Source: Maniola hyperantus
Lineage: Eukaryota; Arthropoda; Insecta; Lepidoptera; Nymphalidae
Direction: 5' to 3'
Assembly (NCBI RefSeq): GCF_902806685.2
Contig: NC_048545.1
Span: 1,017,001 to 1,081,000, forward strand
Length of the DNA: 64,000 nucleotides
Shown: piece after piece, positions 39,800 through 51,272 of the stretch
Numbering within the stretch: the first letter of the stretch is position 1
Layout of the letters: each line of letters starts with the position of its first letter
Program-made: the position numbers and the translations under genes
Notes under the pieces: generated by a model
Told to the model about the DNA's origin: nothing
Seen by the model: only the letters and a program-made list of their open reading frames with translations
The model's database searches: none

Positions 39800-40185
39800 C
39801 AAAGACGTACCGGACTATCAAAGCAAGAGAAAGGCAAAGAATAGATGCGTTCGAAATGTGGTGCTGGAGGCGGATGCTACGGATTCCGTAGACTGCCAAG
39901 CGCACAAACGTGTATATCCTTTCGCAACTCGGAATCACTGCTCGACTCTCCTCCATATGTTACCAAAGATTGCTCTCATATTTCGGCCACATCATACGGC
40001 GGGGGGATGACAGCTTAGAAAAGCTCATAGTGACGGGCAACACTGAGGGCAAAAGAGCGAGAGGCCGCTCACCAACTAGGTGGTCCGACCAGCTAAAGGA
40101 GTCCAGCAGGTGTGGCCGATGGAAACAGATAAGCCATTCAAGGGCAGTTTACCAGGACCACGATCTTCAGCAATGAAGGAACGAC
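39800..40185 (+). pseudogene. endonuclease/reverse-transcriptase C-terminal relic
   Basis: ERQRIDAFEMWCWRRMLRIP and a stop in place of Trp, then TAKRTNVYILSQLGITARLS, FGHIIRRGDDSLEKLIVTGN and GKRARGRSPTRWSDQLKESS. This is the family ending 'FGHIARR..LEKLIVTG..RGRSPTRWSDQI'. At least one stop codon, so dead. Not the same element as 1815. Confidence 0.75.
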
Positions 40186-40924
40186 CGGAGAGAGAGAAAA
40201 AGACCGTAACAGTACCTTACAGAGAGCTGCTTAATATAAAAAGCATGTTGTACGAAGACTATCAATCTATTTTGCTATAGGACAGGGCCATTGAACAAGC
40301 AAAAAGGCACCGACTCATTGGTCCTAAAATGTTTATTTAGCACCAATGCAACCTCAGTGACGTCTGGATTTCAAACGGGTCGTTCAGTATCTAAGAGGTG
40401 GCGCTCATTTATTTGGTTTCAGAACCGTGAAAAATTTTGTTTATCTTGTCATTTACATCGATGTTTGCATAAGTTTTCGTTTATCAATCTATTTTGCATA
40501 AGTTTTGGTGGTTTTGCCAACCCTTTGACGGGTTGTTCTGTATTCATTCTAGGACGTCTCATAATATTAGGCATAACACGTCAAATTTAGCTCCTCACGC
40601 GCAATTTTAACTTTTTGTGTCCATGTCAATAGTACGATTTTAGTCCTTATTTTAAAGGTAAACCGTATGATTGACATGACAGTTGACCCATTGAGTTAAA
40701 ATGGCAGGTGAGGAATCATTTTTTACGGACTATATATAATTTCTTTGTTAAAATAATGAATTGGATAGATTTATTGTAACGCTCGTATGAAAATATAAAT
40801 CTAGTAGGAATGCCCTATATTTATACACAAAACATAAATCTTTTCAAGAATACCTACTTAGGATAGTTAAAACATCATCAGGGCATTAATTCCCTCGCAT
40901 GCCACCCGCATCAAGATCCCATAT

Positions 40925-41270
40925 TGAGAGAGAGAGAGCCAGCGCATTCCAGACCTTTGTTATTTTACAAAAGCTGAAAGTTTATCTGCGTGTCTGGAAG
41001 GGGGTTACCACGACTAAGTGTCTGGCAACGCATGACGCGATTTCTAATACTATTCCGAAGAAAATAAAAAAATAGACTATACTTTGACGTAAGATTTTTT
41101 TACAACTTTAACTATTACCTGTTATCTGCCAAAGCCACTATGATCCAAACATCCAAAATCCAAACAAACGTTTATCCCAGTGCTGGGGACAATACGCAGA
41201 GAAGCTTTCAGCTTTTATAAAATAGCGAATGTCAGGCACGCGCTGGCTCTTAGTCCAATAGCTCTAAACA
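40925..41270. mobile_element. MITE with GAGCCAGCGC inverted ends
   Basis: GAGAGCCAGCGCATTCCAGA and TTACAAAAGCTGAAAGTTTA on the left are mirrored by AGCTTTCAGCTTTTATAAAA and CACGCGCTGGCTCTTAGTCC on the right. Its interior CGACTAAGTGTCTGG gives the uninterrupted site for the MITE at 51911. Positions 40186-40924 hold nothing recognised. Confidence 0.7.
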
Positions 41271-41559
41271 ACTGAACAAACTACAAAGATTCAACTGAAA
41301 ACCGTTCTAATTGAGGATATTTAAGCGTTGTATATTAATACAGAAAGGATGCCGAAATCTTAATTTAAAAAACAAAAATGTTTGAGATGACTGATGAGAT
41401 GAAATTATCCAACTGATGTGTCCCACAACGATTTCATTACAAAGGCAATAATGCGAAGATGGTTTTTGAGGTTTTTTAGCGTATTAGCACACGCCTGGTA
41501 TAGTAATAAATAATCAATCTATCCGTAAAAGGTCGATTAGAAACGTTGTTATTTTGTCA

Positions 41560-41665
41560 ATTAATATTCTATGGTCCTTTATCACAAATGGGGGCCGTGA
41601 AATGCTAGCAGACAGTCAAACAAACAGACACTTTCGCATTTATAATATTATTTGTATGGATATGG
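41560..41665 (-). mobile_element. HEL-B reverse fragment
   Basis: GGGGGCCGTGAAATGCTAGC, then CAAACAGACACTTTCGCATT and ATAATATTATTTGTATGG. Positions 41270-41560 and 41670-42180 hold nothing recognised. Confidence 0.55.
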
Positions 41666-42179
41666 ATAATAAGAGGTTAATATTTTTTACATAAAATGTT
41701 ACAAATAGCCGCTCTACCCTTATGTAAATCTCTTTAACTCGAATGCTACCCTGAAACCGAATTAGAACCACGGAACTGCATGCACTTCAAAGGATTCGAG
41801 ACTCTACTTCTTGTGAATACTGTAAAGAATTGTTCAAACTTTCCATCATCTAGTAAAACATCCGGTAGTAAAGAACAAAGTCTTCATTTGACTGTCGTTT
41901 CTTGTCTAAAGTAAGTACATTAATTATAATTCAACTTCAAAATGCACTTATCCCACATCTATCTACAGTGCGCGGCAGAAAATAAATGTATTTTTATTCT
42001 ATATTTCTTTTCTATTCTATTCTATTCTAAAATAAAATTAAATAAATATGTGCAATGTATGTACGTATAAATTTGAAGGTGCGTTATCCTAGATCGAATC
42101 TCGGATCCCCCGACTAGGAGAAGTCTAATAGTTAGGTTATCACCGCTTTTATCGCAAAATCATCAGTGAATTATAAATT

Positions 42180-42595
42180 AACTAGCTGACCCACCCCGGC
42201 TTCGCTCGGGTGGAATTTAGAAAATCGAGGTGGGGGTTGAATTTCCAAAAATCCGGAAACACGTATTTCTTCATTTGTGTCCGAAAACCTAAATACCAAC
42301 TTACATGCAAATAACTTGAAAAATGACTGAATTTCATACAAACTTTCATTTCATTTTCATTTATTCATTTATTGCATGATTGTAAGTACAAGGGAGATGT
42401 TACATAGATTACCCCTATTTCACCCACTTAGGGGTGGAATTTCAAAAAATCCTTTCTTAGTGGACGCCTACTATTTACAAAGAACACACCCTCAAAATTT
42501 CACGTCTCTGGAACCAGCGGTTTAGGTTGTGCGATGATATATTATAAGTCAGTCAGTAAGTCAGGACTTTGAATTTTATATAAACAGATACATTT
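42180..42595 (-). mobile_element. Helitron-like composite (HEL-A relative)
   Basis: CTAGCTGACCCACCCCGGCT, AAAATCCTTTCTTAGTGGAC and CCAGCGGTTTAGGTTGTGCG, ending TTATATAAACAGATACATTT. An insert with CATTTTCATTTATTCATTTA lies at 42345-42400. Confidence 0.5.
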
Positions 42596-42879
42596 AAAAG
42601 CTTCAGTTGTCGTGTTTCTTCGACGCGGCATTGAAAACGAAATCAATACCTAATAAATCTACAACAACACGATTTCAGCGTGCCTAATTCAGTACAAAAT
42701 ACACTAAGGTACTAGAGGTAAATAAAGCTAAGTACAGCAATCATAACGGTAAGGCAAATCAACGCAACTGGAACTGGAAAGAGTAAAGACAAAAAGGCAC
42801 TGGTGCCTGAAATTATCAACAACAATCAAAGGTACCCCGACAAACTGCCACCGGCGGGTTACTTCTCCGTAGTCTTCTG

Positions 42880-43200
42880 GACCGACCGTGCGTGACGATC
42901 TCTACGCATTCCGATAAGGCACAGATTTATTAACCCTTCACCACGAATCGCAAAAAAAAAAACACTAGTCTAAAAATCACTTGTTTATCACTCCATTGGT
43001 GATTAAAAAAAAAGAAAAGTAATGTCACATTCACTGGATACAGAATCGAAATCGCATTCGATTCGTATTTTATGCGTGTATTTTCCGATGCGCGATCGAC
43101 GCGCGCGCACTGTCCGCGAGCTGCGACTGACTGACTGTGTTCACGCAACGTGCGTGCAGACTGCAGTTTACAGGGGGATTATATTTTCACGTGGTGCTCT
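42880..43200. promoter_or_regulatory. GC-rich non-repeat patch, possible promoter or 5' UTR
   Basis: CpG-dense text (CGATGCGCGATCGACGCGCG) next to A-rich UTR-like sequence on the minus strand, with AGTCAGTCAGTC (initiator-like) near 43130. It is not seen elsewhere in the window. It could serve a minus-strand gene, even Apc, but no exon link is visible. Confidence 0.15.
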
Positions 43201-44130
43201 GTAGACCAGCGGTTCCCAAACTTTTAATGCAACGGAACACTCAATAAACCTCTTTCTTTTTATGAACCCCGCAATACGGCTGAAGACGAATATTGGGATA
43301 GCGCATGCGATTTTTTTTATGAGAAAGTAGGTTGTATTGGTACGTTTGTAATTTTAAGTGGTGATCTGTAGATGTCTCGAACTTTTAAGGCAACACCCAA
43401 TATATACTTCTTTCTTTTTAATGAACCCCAATTACTGCTGAACATGAATTTATGGGTAGCGAAAGAATTTTTTTTTTTCACTTTTATGAAAATAGCCTAG
43501 GCCCGGGAGTTTGTGCACTCATCCGTATTCGGTTCGTATCCGTGATTCTTCGAAGTGGCCGTCATACGTATTTACGTACCTACTTATTCGATTCGCAATT
43601 TTACGGAGATAAGACTTACGCAAGAACCTTTGAAAGGGTGCACTATAGTAGGTAAATAATACACCTATGATAGTGCACTGTGCAACCCTTCGACAGTTCC
43701 CCGATCACGTGACCAAGTGAGCCCGGCCTGGTAATGTAAGTCAAGACGTGACGTATCTTTATATGTAAACGCATCATGTGTAACGAAGTGGCACGTAGAC
43801 GTGAATAGGGAAACAATGTGACCTACAAAAGGTACAAAAGGCCTCTTTCATATGATATAAGATCTACTAAAGAACCATCGAAGGGGTGCATTACCGTGTA
43901 ATACACCCATGAGACCAACCATGTGACCAATATGACCAAGTGAGCTCGGCCTGGTTGATGTAAGTCAAGACAAGTATCTTGATATGTAAACGCATCATGT
44001 GTAACGAAGTGGCACGTATACGCATATTAGATTACTGTACAACTTGATAGGGTAGGTCATGATGTAACGTGTCATAACTAAGGACACGAACAGGGAAACT
44101 ATGTGACCTACAAAAGGTAATAATTATATT
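43200..44130. repeat. two imperfect tandem duplications
   Basis: Pair one: 43203-43335 and 43366-43500, each with CTTTCTTTTT-[A]-ATGAACCCC and starting near CCAGCGGTTCCCAAACTTTT. Pair two: 43626-43840 and 43868-44120, sharing ATATGTAAACGCATCATGTG and TAACGAAGTGGCACGTA. No coding frame; probably transposon-derived. Confidence 0.6.
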
Positions 44131-44159
44131 GTCTGCTATAACACATTTACATATTACTA

Positions 44160-44378
44160 TCATACTTACTTAATATTATAAATGCAAAGTGTGTTTATTT
44201 GTTGGTTTGTCTTTCATTCACGCCGCAACGGAGCAACGGAACGTCGTGATGTTTTGCATGGATATAGCTAAAGACCTGGAGGGTGATATAGGCTACTTTT
44301 TATTCCTGAAAATCAGAGAGTTTCCACGGGATTGTTATTAATCTAAATCCACGCGGACGTCGCAAGCATCAACATATT
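44160..44378 (+). mobile_element. HEL-B copy
   Basis: ACTTACTTAATATTATAAAT, ACCTGGAGGGTGATATAGGC and CTAAATCCACGCGGACGTCG. Its last bases are altered (CATCAACATATT). Confidence 0.65.
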
Positions 44379-45087
44379 ATAGGAAACGTAGACAGGGCCA
44401 TCTTTAACCTATTGGAGGCCCTGGGCACATTAGAATAATTGGGCCTCTATGAGAGAGTAGTGGGTCGGGGGCATCGATGGTCGGGGGTAAACAAGAAGGA
44501 TCGAATATAAGTCAGTCTTGACCATAGTTAACTATCTCTATGGTCCTCTGTTTGAGTGGGCCTTTTTGACCTTTGATTTTATCGAAATAAATATGTTTTT
44601 CGGTAATAAAATATCGGTCGGTCGGTTATAGTTTGGTGACCTGGCAGGGACTAGTGGGCTCCTATTTATCGTGGGCCCTGGGCACGTGCCCAGAGTGCCC
44701 AGTGGAAAAGATGGGCCTGAACATAGACACTTTAAAGTGGACCGTGAAAAGGTAATGGACAAATAACATTTTAAAAGAAAGAGCCAGCAAGAGACTCACA
44801 CCGCAGTTAATTTTGAAAAATAAACTTCGATTAAGGTTCGAGCAAATAAAATGTTCGTGCAACGCGTGTCAATCAACAATTATATTAGCTGTTTTCAAAT
44901 GATCACGTATGTATGCGCATTACAAACAAGTCACACGTGAATTAGCAAAGGCCAATAGTCTATCATTAAACAGAGCGACTAATCAGAATCGCGCAAGAAA
45001 GCGCATAACAACTCGGTTCGATGGAACCAGTATTTACGCATTTGCATACATCATACATCACGAATCACGATCGCTCGCTACTTGTTA

Positions 45088-46661
45088 GTGTAGCGACACA
45101 CTTGCCGAAAGTACGGCGCCGCGCCGTCAATACGCTCGTAATGTTTTTTTCAATACAGTTGCTCAAAAAAAATTTTACAAAAAAAAAAACCGACTTCGAT
45201 ACACAAACACTAAAAATTGAAAAATAATTTAATTTATTACCGAATATATTATGTATACAAGAGTTAATATGGTTCCATAATAATACTTTTTGGTGCCGGT
45301 GCCAATTAGCTTTAGCTGCGCGAATCGTCTAGAGTTCATATTTTTATGAGACTCCACAATGGCACCTCATAGGCACCGACCCCAAAAAATATTATTATGG
45401 AACTATATTAACTCTTGTATACATAATATATTCGGTAATAAATTAAATTATTTTTCAATTTTTAGTGTTTGTGTATCGAAGTCGGTTTTTATTTTTTTTG
45501 TAAATTTTTTTATTTCACAATTTTTAGTGGTTCCATGGAATTATGCTATGATTGGTTAAAAATCTACTGTTTACTAAGCTATTACACTGATCGCGAGCAA
45601 TTTACTCTTATCCGTTGAGGAGTTCCAGTATCTATCTTCGAAGATGTTCATCAGATCTTCACCAAATTTAAATGGGACCAACTTTAAGTATACCCTTTCA
45701 AACAAAAAAAGAATTTTCAAAATCGGTCCAGGCGTCTTCGAGTAATCGGGGAACATACATAAAAAAAAAAGATTCCGACGAATTGAGAACCTCCTCCTTT
45801 TTTTGAAGTCGGTTAAAAAGTGGCGTATTGCAGGGACGTATAGCGTTCGGGATGTGGGCTATTACATACTCGTGCTTTTTTTTACCTTTCCCGAATTCGT
45901 GCGTTCTCTTTCCCAACTGTCAAAATAATGTCTATTAAAAAGAAAAACCAACCATGAAGTTTTTATTAAGAAAATTCATAGAAGTTTGTATGATTCATGC
46001 AAATACGTATATTTCTAAAAAGAAGCTACTAATTTGTTTCAATATCAGATTTAATGATTTGATTGAATGAGTTTGGTTAGGTTTCATTACATTTCATTTT
46101 CATTTCATATCATGTTAAGTTAGTTGAGTTTATTGTGTTTTTATTATTTTATTAAATTGCTTCATTTTTTCGCAACTGTATTTAAAATAGTCGTTTAGTA
46201 CACGTGCGGAACCGTCATTGCACACTTGTAATGAAATATACTATTAAGTTACCTATGACACATCTACTGAATTTCTGATGCGTTCGGCGTAGCGCCGTAC
46301 CTTCCGTTGGGCGATTACTTCGGCTAGAACGCATTCAATGTATTTTGCATAGCAAGCGACACATTACGCGACCGAAAGTTCGGCGAGTGTACTTCTTCTA
46401 AGCCCTCTATAATAGCCAATATTGTAACAAAATCCATCTTTCTGGGCAATTCTACACGTCGCAACTGCCGCCACCGGCTGACGACGACGCCACGTACCGC
46501 CGTACGTAATTTTTCGTCGCAGCGCTGAACTAAACGCCCGGCGCCGCCAGTCGGACTGTTCGGCGCGTTGTGTGTCATGTCACGCCAACCGAATAAGCTA
46601 CGAGCGATAGTTCCGTCGCTGAAGTATCGGCGTCGTACGTTGAGCAGATGTGTCGCTACCC
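45088..46661 (-). mobile_element. TIR DNA transposon with TA target site, containing a nested foldback
   Basis: GTGTAGCGACACACTTGCCG at the left and TGTGTCGCTACCC at the right; the inverted ends agree at about 27 of 34 positions. TA flanks both. The right part is GC-rich with a minus-strand frame 46578-46324 (MDFVTILAIIEGLEEVHSPN inside), perhaps a first exon, family unknown. The left half is occupied by the hairpin element at 45165. Confidence 0.6.
45165..45815. mobile_element. nested element with a long inverted repeat
   Basis: Positions 45188-45293 (ACCGACTTCGATACACAAAC...) are mirrored at 45376-45492, with arms of over 100 bases and few mismatches around an unpaired centre of about 80 bases. 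To the right TCGGTTTTTATTTTTTTTGT continues into a unit closing CTCCTCCTTTTTTTGAAGTC GGTT, a common lepidopteran repeat; a fragment recurs at 47950-48050. Confidence 0.65.
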
Positions 46662-46838
46662 TAATGTAAGTCTTGTAAAGACTGGTGGATTAGAATCAGG
46701 TATGTTTCCCTAATTAGTATATTGTTAGGTCAGGTAACTAATTGAATTACGAAATCATAAGAAAACTAGCTAAACGTGTAATGGAAAGTAGCTAGGTATC
46801 TGTGCTCGAAATTTTTTTGAGGGATGACGTCGAAAACG

Positions 46839-46994
46839 TATAGTCCGCGACATGTCGACTTGGCAATCGTATGAGGCGGGGGGAACGCCCCGCACACCCG
46901 CACGTCACCCAGATCGGCTGGCGGAAGAGGCTGTGCGAGTGTGCGGGGCGTTCCCGCCCCAATTGCCATCTCGACCTGTCACGTAGGTACTATA
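46839..46994. mobile_element. TATAGTCCGCGACA MITE, copy 3
   Basis: TATAGTCCGCGACATGTCGA and ATCTCGACCTGTCACGTAGG TACTATA; GC-rich core with GGGGCGTTCCCGCCCC. Confidence 0.75.
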
Positions 46995-47029
46995 GGCACG
47001 GTAATGTAAGCAGTATTCCAACTTCATAC

Positions 47030-47165
47030 AAACGGGCGAAACGCGAGCTATACCTACGTGCCTCGATCTCGCGGTGCGCTCGTGGTGCAGTCAGTCGCGA
47101 CTGTGCCGCAGTGACGAACGGACTGTTTTGTTTTTTTAATAACCGCGCGATTTTTTCACTAAAAA
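47030..47165 (+). promoter_or_regulatory. possible initiator-type promoter
   Basis: GC-rich unique text with TCAGTC at 47091 (A at 47093) and GGACT 28 bases downstream, four of five matches to the insect DPE. No TATA box or linked exon is seen, so this is only a motif match. Confidence 0.12.
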
Positions 47166-47249
47166 TAAGTTCAAGTACATATGTAATATGACAAGTACAT
47201 ATTTATACGACGACGATAGACAAGTACATATTTATACGATTTGTTTTGA

Positions 47250-47541
47250 CGACCTCCCTGGCGCAGTGGTGAGCGCTGTGGTCTTAATAGTGGGAGGTCC
47301 CGGGTTCGATTCCTGGCAGGGGTTTGGAATTTTATAATTTCTAAATTTCTGGTCTGGTCTGGTGGGAGGCTTCGGCCGTGGCTAGTTACCACCCTACCGG
47401 CAAAGCCGTGCCGCCAAGCGATTTAGCGTTCCGGTACGATGCCGTGTAGAAACCAAAGGGGTATGGGTTTAATAAAAACTGCCATACCCCTTCCAGGTTA
47501 GCCCGCTATCATCTTAGACTGCATCATCACTTACCACCAGG
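47250..47541 (+). repeat. SINE-3, best copy with tRNA-like head
   Basis: CCTGGCGCAGTGGTGAGCGC (A box) and CCCGGGTTCGATTCCTGGCA (B box), then the body TTTCTGGTCTGGTCTGGTGG to CATCATCACTTACCACCAGG. The 3' A tail is missing; the sequence switches at 47541. It is not a tRNA gene, since no acceptor stem closes. Confidence 0.85.
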
Positions 47542-47599
47542 TATTTATTTCAAAGATACGGCCGAGTCACATTACTGCTTATAACATTACCGTGCTATA

Positions 47600-47695
47600 G
47601 GTAAGGCGGCACAATACGCCGGCGGAAGTCCGCACAAGAGACCTATGTCCAGCAGTGGACGTCTATCGGTGATGATGGTGATTCTCAAGTTAAAT
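47600..47695 (+). mobile_element. RTE 3' end scrap
   Basis: AAGAGACCTATGTCCAGCAG TGGACGTC and a GATGATGG tail. Positions 47700-48125 hold only a fragment of the 45.5 kb repeat (CCGACTTTCAAAAAGGAGGT). Poly-A runs follow at 48130-48199. Confidence 0.6.
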
Positions 47696-48125
47696 AAGAA
47701 AAGTATTAAAATCGTAACAAACTGCGCGCAGTGTACAGTGATTACCAATTAGCATAAGAAAAGAAAGTTTAACGTAACTGCGGCCGTCTGTAAAGTTAAC
47801 GAGACGACGACGCGCGACGGGGTACAAACTAGACTAGACAGCGAGATTATGTTTCAGAATAAAGATATGGATCGGCGATTTTACTCATTAATTATTTACA
47901 TTACATTTAAAGAAATAAGTAAAAATTGTATTAAGTCATAAACGGTTTTATTAACCGACTTTCAAAAAGGAGGTTGTTCTCAATTTTTTTTTAAAAGTAC
48001 ACCGATTTCTCCGAGATTTCCGGAACGAATTGCACAGATTTTTTGTACTCTACAGAAACAAATGTACTAAAAGCTAAAAATAATTAGGTATAGTAATTAG
48101 ATAAGGCTAGCTTTAAGTTTTATTG

Positions 48126-48179
<54 letters not shown>

Positions 48180-48659
48180 TTGAAAAAAAAAAAAAAAAAT
48201 TAGGTAGGTGCCAGGTATAAATCTAGAGCAATTGATCAGACTAAAATAAAATCGAAAGAGAACTTAAAGACGGTAAGTGGGTAAACGTGGAGGTCGGTGT
48301 GCCGTGTGGTGTGTGGTGTGTGGTGTGCGGAGAAGCGGCATTGGACTCGTATTGAGAAAAGTACAGACACAATTTAATAGAAAGAAAGAAAGAAAAGACG
48401 TTTATTTATGCAATTGTGCAACACATTACAACTTAAAGCTAAGAGCTGGTTATTCCGGCGCTTCTTCCACCTGAGAACAAGCAAAAGAAGCGCCGGAACA
48501 AACTGTCATATTGTGGGCTAAGGGTTGGGTATGGGGTAAAGGTATGGGTTCTAAGTCTTTTATATGGGCTTCATGAAGCCCATATTAAATTGTGCCTGTA
48601 CTTTTCTCAATAGAAAGCTTCGTCACTCGGCAGGCGATGATAAGAGCTACCTACGCTCG

Positions 48660-49205
48660 GAGTTTTTCAACTTGATCAAATCAGAAATGAGCAGAACCGT
48701 AGAAGAACCAGAGTAACCGACGAACGGATTGCGAAACTGAAGTAGCAATTTCGAAGAAGCGGTAGACGTTGGGGTCCCAAACAGTGGCGTGCAGGTCATA
48801 GAGGCATAAAAGCACTGCTTACCTAGTTGAAATGGCTATGTGATCATTTTTCATGATGACCTGTCATTAAATAAGTAGTTAGCTATCTAATGCTTACCCT
48901 AGGTTCAAACCCTGTGCACGCCACTGGTCCCAAAGTACTGGAATGACTTGACACCTGAAGCGCAGCGGCAGCAGACCCACCACAAGGTGGACAGATGATA
49001 TCAAACAAGTCGCAGGGAGCGGAGCGAAGAGCGGAGGGGGGAGGAGGTTTTTAGTCCGTAGGCCATTGTGAAGTCGGGCATGCCGGAGGCATCCATGAGG
49101 ATTTTCCTCCTCCCCGAACGGAAAAAAAAAAAACAAAAAAAAAAATAGTCGCAGGGAGCCGCTGGATTCAGGCGACGAAAGCGGTGGCGTGTGGAAGTCC
49201 CTACA
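48660..49205 (+). pseudogene. RTE C-terminal relic interrupted by a hAT MITE
   Basis: Frame pieces read RNEQNRRRTRVTDERIAKLK, then, after the MITE, text for GRPTTRWTDDIKQVAGS, and after a second insert (GGAGCGAAGAGCGGAGGGGG ... 49020-49145) CGCAGGGAGCCGCTGGATTC. Two separate later insertions cut one relic. Confidence 0.6.
48782..48926. mobile_element. hAT-type MITE with 8-base target duplication
   Basis: The ends CAGTGGCGTGCAGG and CCTGTGCACGCCACTG are inverted. GTCCCAAA lies exactly on both sides (48774-48781 and 48927-48934). 145 bases, inside an RTE relic. Confidence 0.88.
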
Positions 49206-49371
49206 AGTACGCGGCGGAAAGTAATGTACCTTTAGAAGGAGAAAGCGTTTTTGTAGTTCGTCGTTGAGACCGACAAAAAGTCATTTGGGTATGAGTGACA
49301 GAGACAACGTTCTACAAAGCGGAAATGTCATTCTAAAGGCCGATGTACATTACTTTCTGCCGCGTACTGTA
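49206..49371. mobile_element. MITE with GTACGCGGCGGAAAGTAATG ends
   Basis: GTACGCGGCGGAAAGTAATG TACCTTTAGAA is mirrored by TTCTAAAGGCCGATGTACAT TACTTTCTGCCGCGTAC. The core GACAGAGACAACGTTCTAC resembles that of the MITE at 62190. Confidence 0.75.
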
Positions 49372-49429
49372 TGTAGTAGTAGGTGTGGTATCAAATCAAA
49401 TTTCTTTATTGCGAATATGGGTAAACAGT

Positions 49430-50047
49430 CAGTGGCGTGCACTGGAGCTCAAGCCTGGGTATGCATTTTGGTATGACCTTATTTTATTTTATTTATTTTT
49501 ATTTTTATTTTTCATGTACCAAAATTGTAGTTACAAAGTAATAATAAATTAAGTTACATTGGAAATGCTTATCTCTAAACAGAGATTTCTTCCAGCTTCC
49601 CATTCAAGGTTGTGAGTAAGGCGTATCAAGAAGTGGAATAGGTCTACGGTACTAGAATCTAATAAACTACATAAATATCTTATACTAAATACCCAAATCG
49701 ACTTATATACAATAATAATACTTATAATAAATAATTATATGCATAATATATGAAAAATATAAATACATATAATATATAAAATACTCTATTGTAATGATAG
49801 GTAATACTGCTTCACTCTGTATTTGAATGAGTGTACTGAGTGGCAGTTCTCTCTGACATTTTCAGGAAGTGAGTTCCAAAGTTGGGTTAGAGTACGGTGA
49901 AAGATTTGTTATAGAAGACTGTGTTACAATGGGGAGTGACGAGAGGAGTGTGGGAGTTTTACGGCAGGTTATAATGAAAAATAAGCATTGATTTATTACA
50001 ACGAGGGTAAGCAGTGCGTGTATGCCTCTATGAGCTGCACGCCACTG
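49430..50047. mobile_element. hAT-type MITE with 8-base target duplication and internal insert
   Basis: CAGTGGCGTGCACTGG at the left and GAGCTGCACGCCACTG at the right; TAAACAGT at 49422-49429 and 50048-50055. About 49480-49980 is an inserted AT-rich unit (TTTTATTTATTTTTATTTTT, AGATTTCTTCCAGCTTCCCA). The MITE text resumes with GAGGGTAAGCAGTGCGTGTA. Confidence 0.82.
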
Positions 50048-50275
50048 TAAACAGTGCACTTAGATGTTACAAAAATAAAAACGGTACAGCCAAATCCATT
50101 AATAAAATCCCAACGCTATAAAACATTAAGTTTAATGGAGCAAGGAAACTTCGATCGACGAAGATAATCGCGAAGCAGAAGGAAATTGCTTGCGAAACGA
50201 CGTACGGTGAAATAGGTATGGCGCGCGAAGGTCTACGTTACTAAATAATAGAATATAGCACGCACAGGCAATACA

Positions 50276-50451
50276 TCAGCCCCCCGATTGTGTAAGAATA
50301 ACCATTTCATGGCTATCACCATCGTCAAGAAATTCTGCCCTTTGATTGGTTGATTCGCTGGTTACATTTTGTCACAGCCAATCAAAGGGCAGAATTTCTT
50401 GACGATTGCGATTGCCATGAAATGGTTATTCTTACACAATTGGGGGGCTGA
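50276..50451. mobile_element. near-complete palindromic MITE
   Basis: TCAGCCCCCCGATTGTGTAA is the start of an arm of about 75 bases mirrored at the right end (ACACAATTGGGGGGCTGA), with very few mismatches. It carries CCAATCAAAGGGCAGAATTT. A relative is at 61195-61325 and a half-arm at 8138. Confidence 0.85.
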
Positions 50452-50825
50452 ATAGAATAGAATGTTTTTTATTCATGTAAACTTTTTACAAGTGCTTATG
50501 AATAGTCAGGTAGTTTTAATTTACCACTGGTTCGGAATGCCGTTCCTACCGAGACCCAGCAAGAAACTCGGCGGTTGCTCTTTTTAATTTTTCAATTTAC
50601 AATGTCATTATACCGTACTATACAAGCCATTGCAGCCCCGTGCATTGCTGGAGCGAGTCAAATCCAAGCTTTTTTATCGTTTACTAGTCTGCGACTGTAT
50701 AATATGTTTTTTTTAGGAGCATACTTTTAACACATTTTTTAAACTTGTGTAAAGGCAAGTCTAAAATTGCTTGTGGAATTTTATTATAAAATATTACACT
50801 CATTCCCACAAATGACTTTCCCACC
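50452..50825 (-). mobile_element. non-LTR 3' end, reverse, family of 15660
   Basis: AATAGAATAGAATGTTTTTT, ACTGGTTCGGAATGCCGTTC, AAGAAACTCGGCGGTTGCTC and, on the minus strand, the IPQAILDLPLHKF-type coding end near 50760. Another piece is at 51425-51560. Confidence 0.7.
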
Positions 50826-51059
50826 CTCCAGAGGCGGAGCGCAGGAGTCATCATCAAATATTGCGGCTAACTCTGTTGTACAAACTCTAAAAAGTATAAA
50901 CATACCAGAAGTAAATTACCACTTTATAACATTATATTTTACAAACGGATCTAGAAATCGAAAAATGATGTTCCCACACCCACAGTATTTTTAAAAGACC
51001 TATTCAACTATACCCCCACACTATGGAGTAGACGAAAAAAAATTCATTCCCACTTTACA

Positions 51060-51272
51060 TGTAGGGGAGCTACCCTAAAAAAAATATTTATCAAAATTTT
51101 ATTTCACCACTTTGTCGGCGTGATTAATATTTATACCCATGCCAAATTACAGATTTCTAGCACTAATAGTCTCCGACATTAACCGCGGACGGACGGACGG
51201 ACGGACAGACAGACGGACGGACATGGCGAAACTATAAGGGTTCCTTGTTTACTACGGAACCCTAAAAACTCG
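51060..51272 (+). repeat. repeat with (GGAC)n and a GGTTCC end
   Basis: GGAGCTACCCTAAAAAAAAT, ACGGACGGACGGACAGACAG and TACTACGGAACCCTAAAAA. Related in style to TIR-C2. Positions 50830-51059 hold nothing recognised. Confidence 0.5.

Noticed and set aside
39744..39956. minus-strand protein of 70 residues
   Set aside because: Antisense to the reverse-transcriptase relic at 39800-40185.
47250..47330. tRNA gene
   Set aside because: A and B boxes are present, but there is no closing acceptor stem, and the sequence runs straight into SINE-3 body text.
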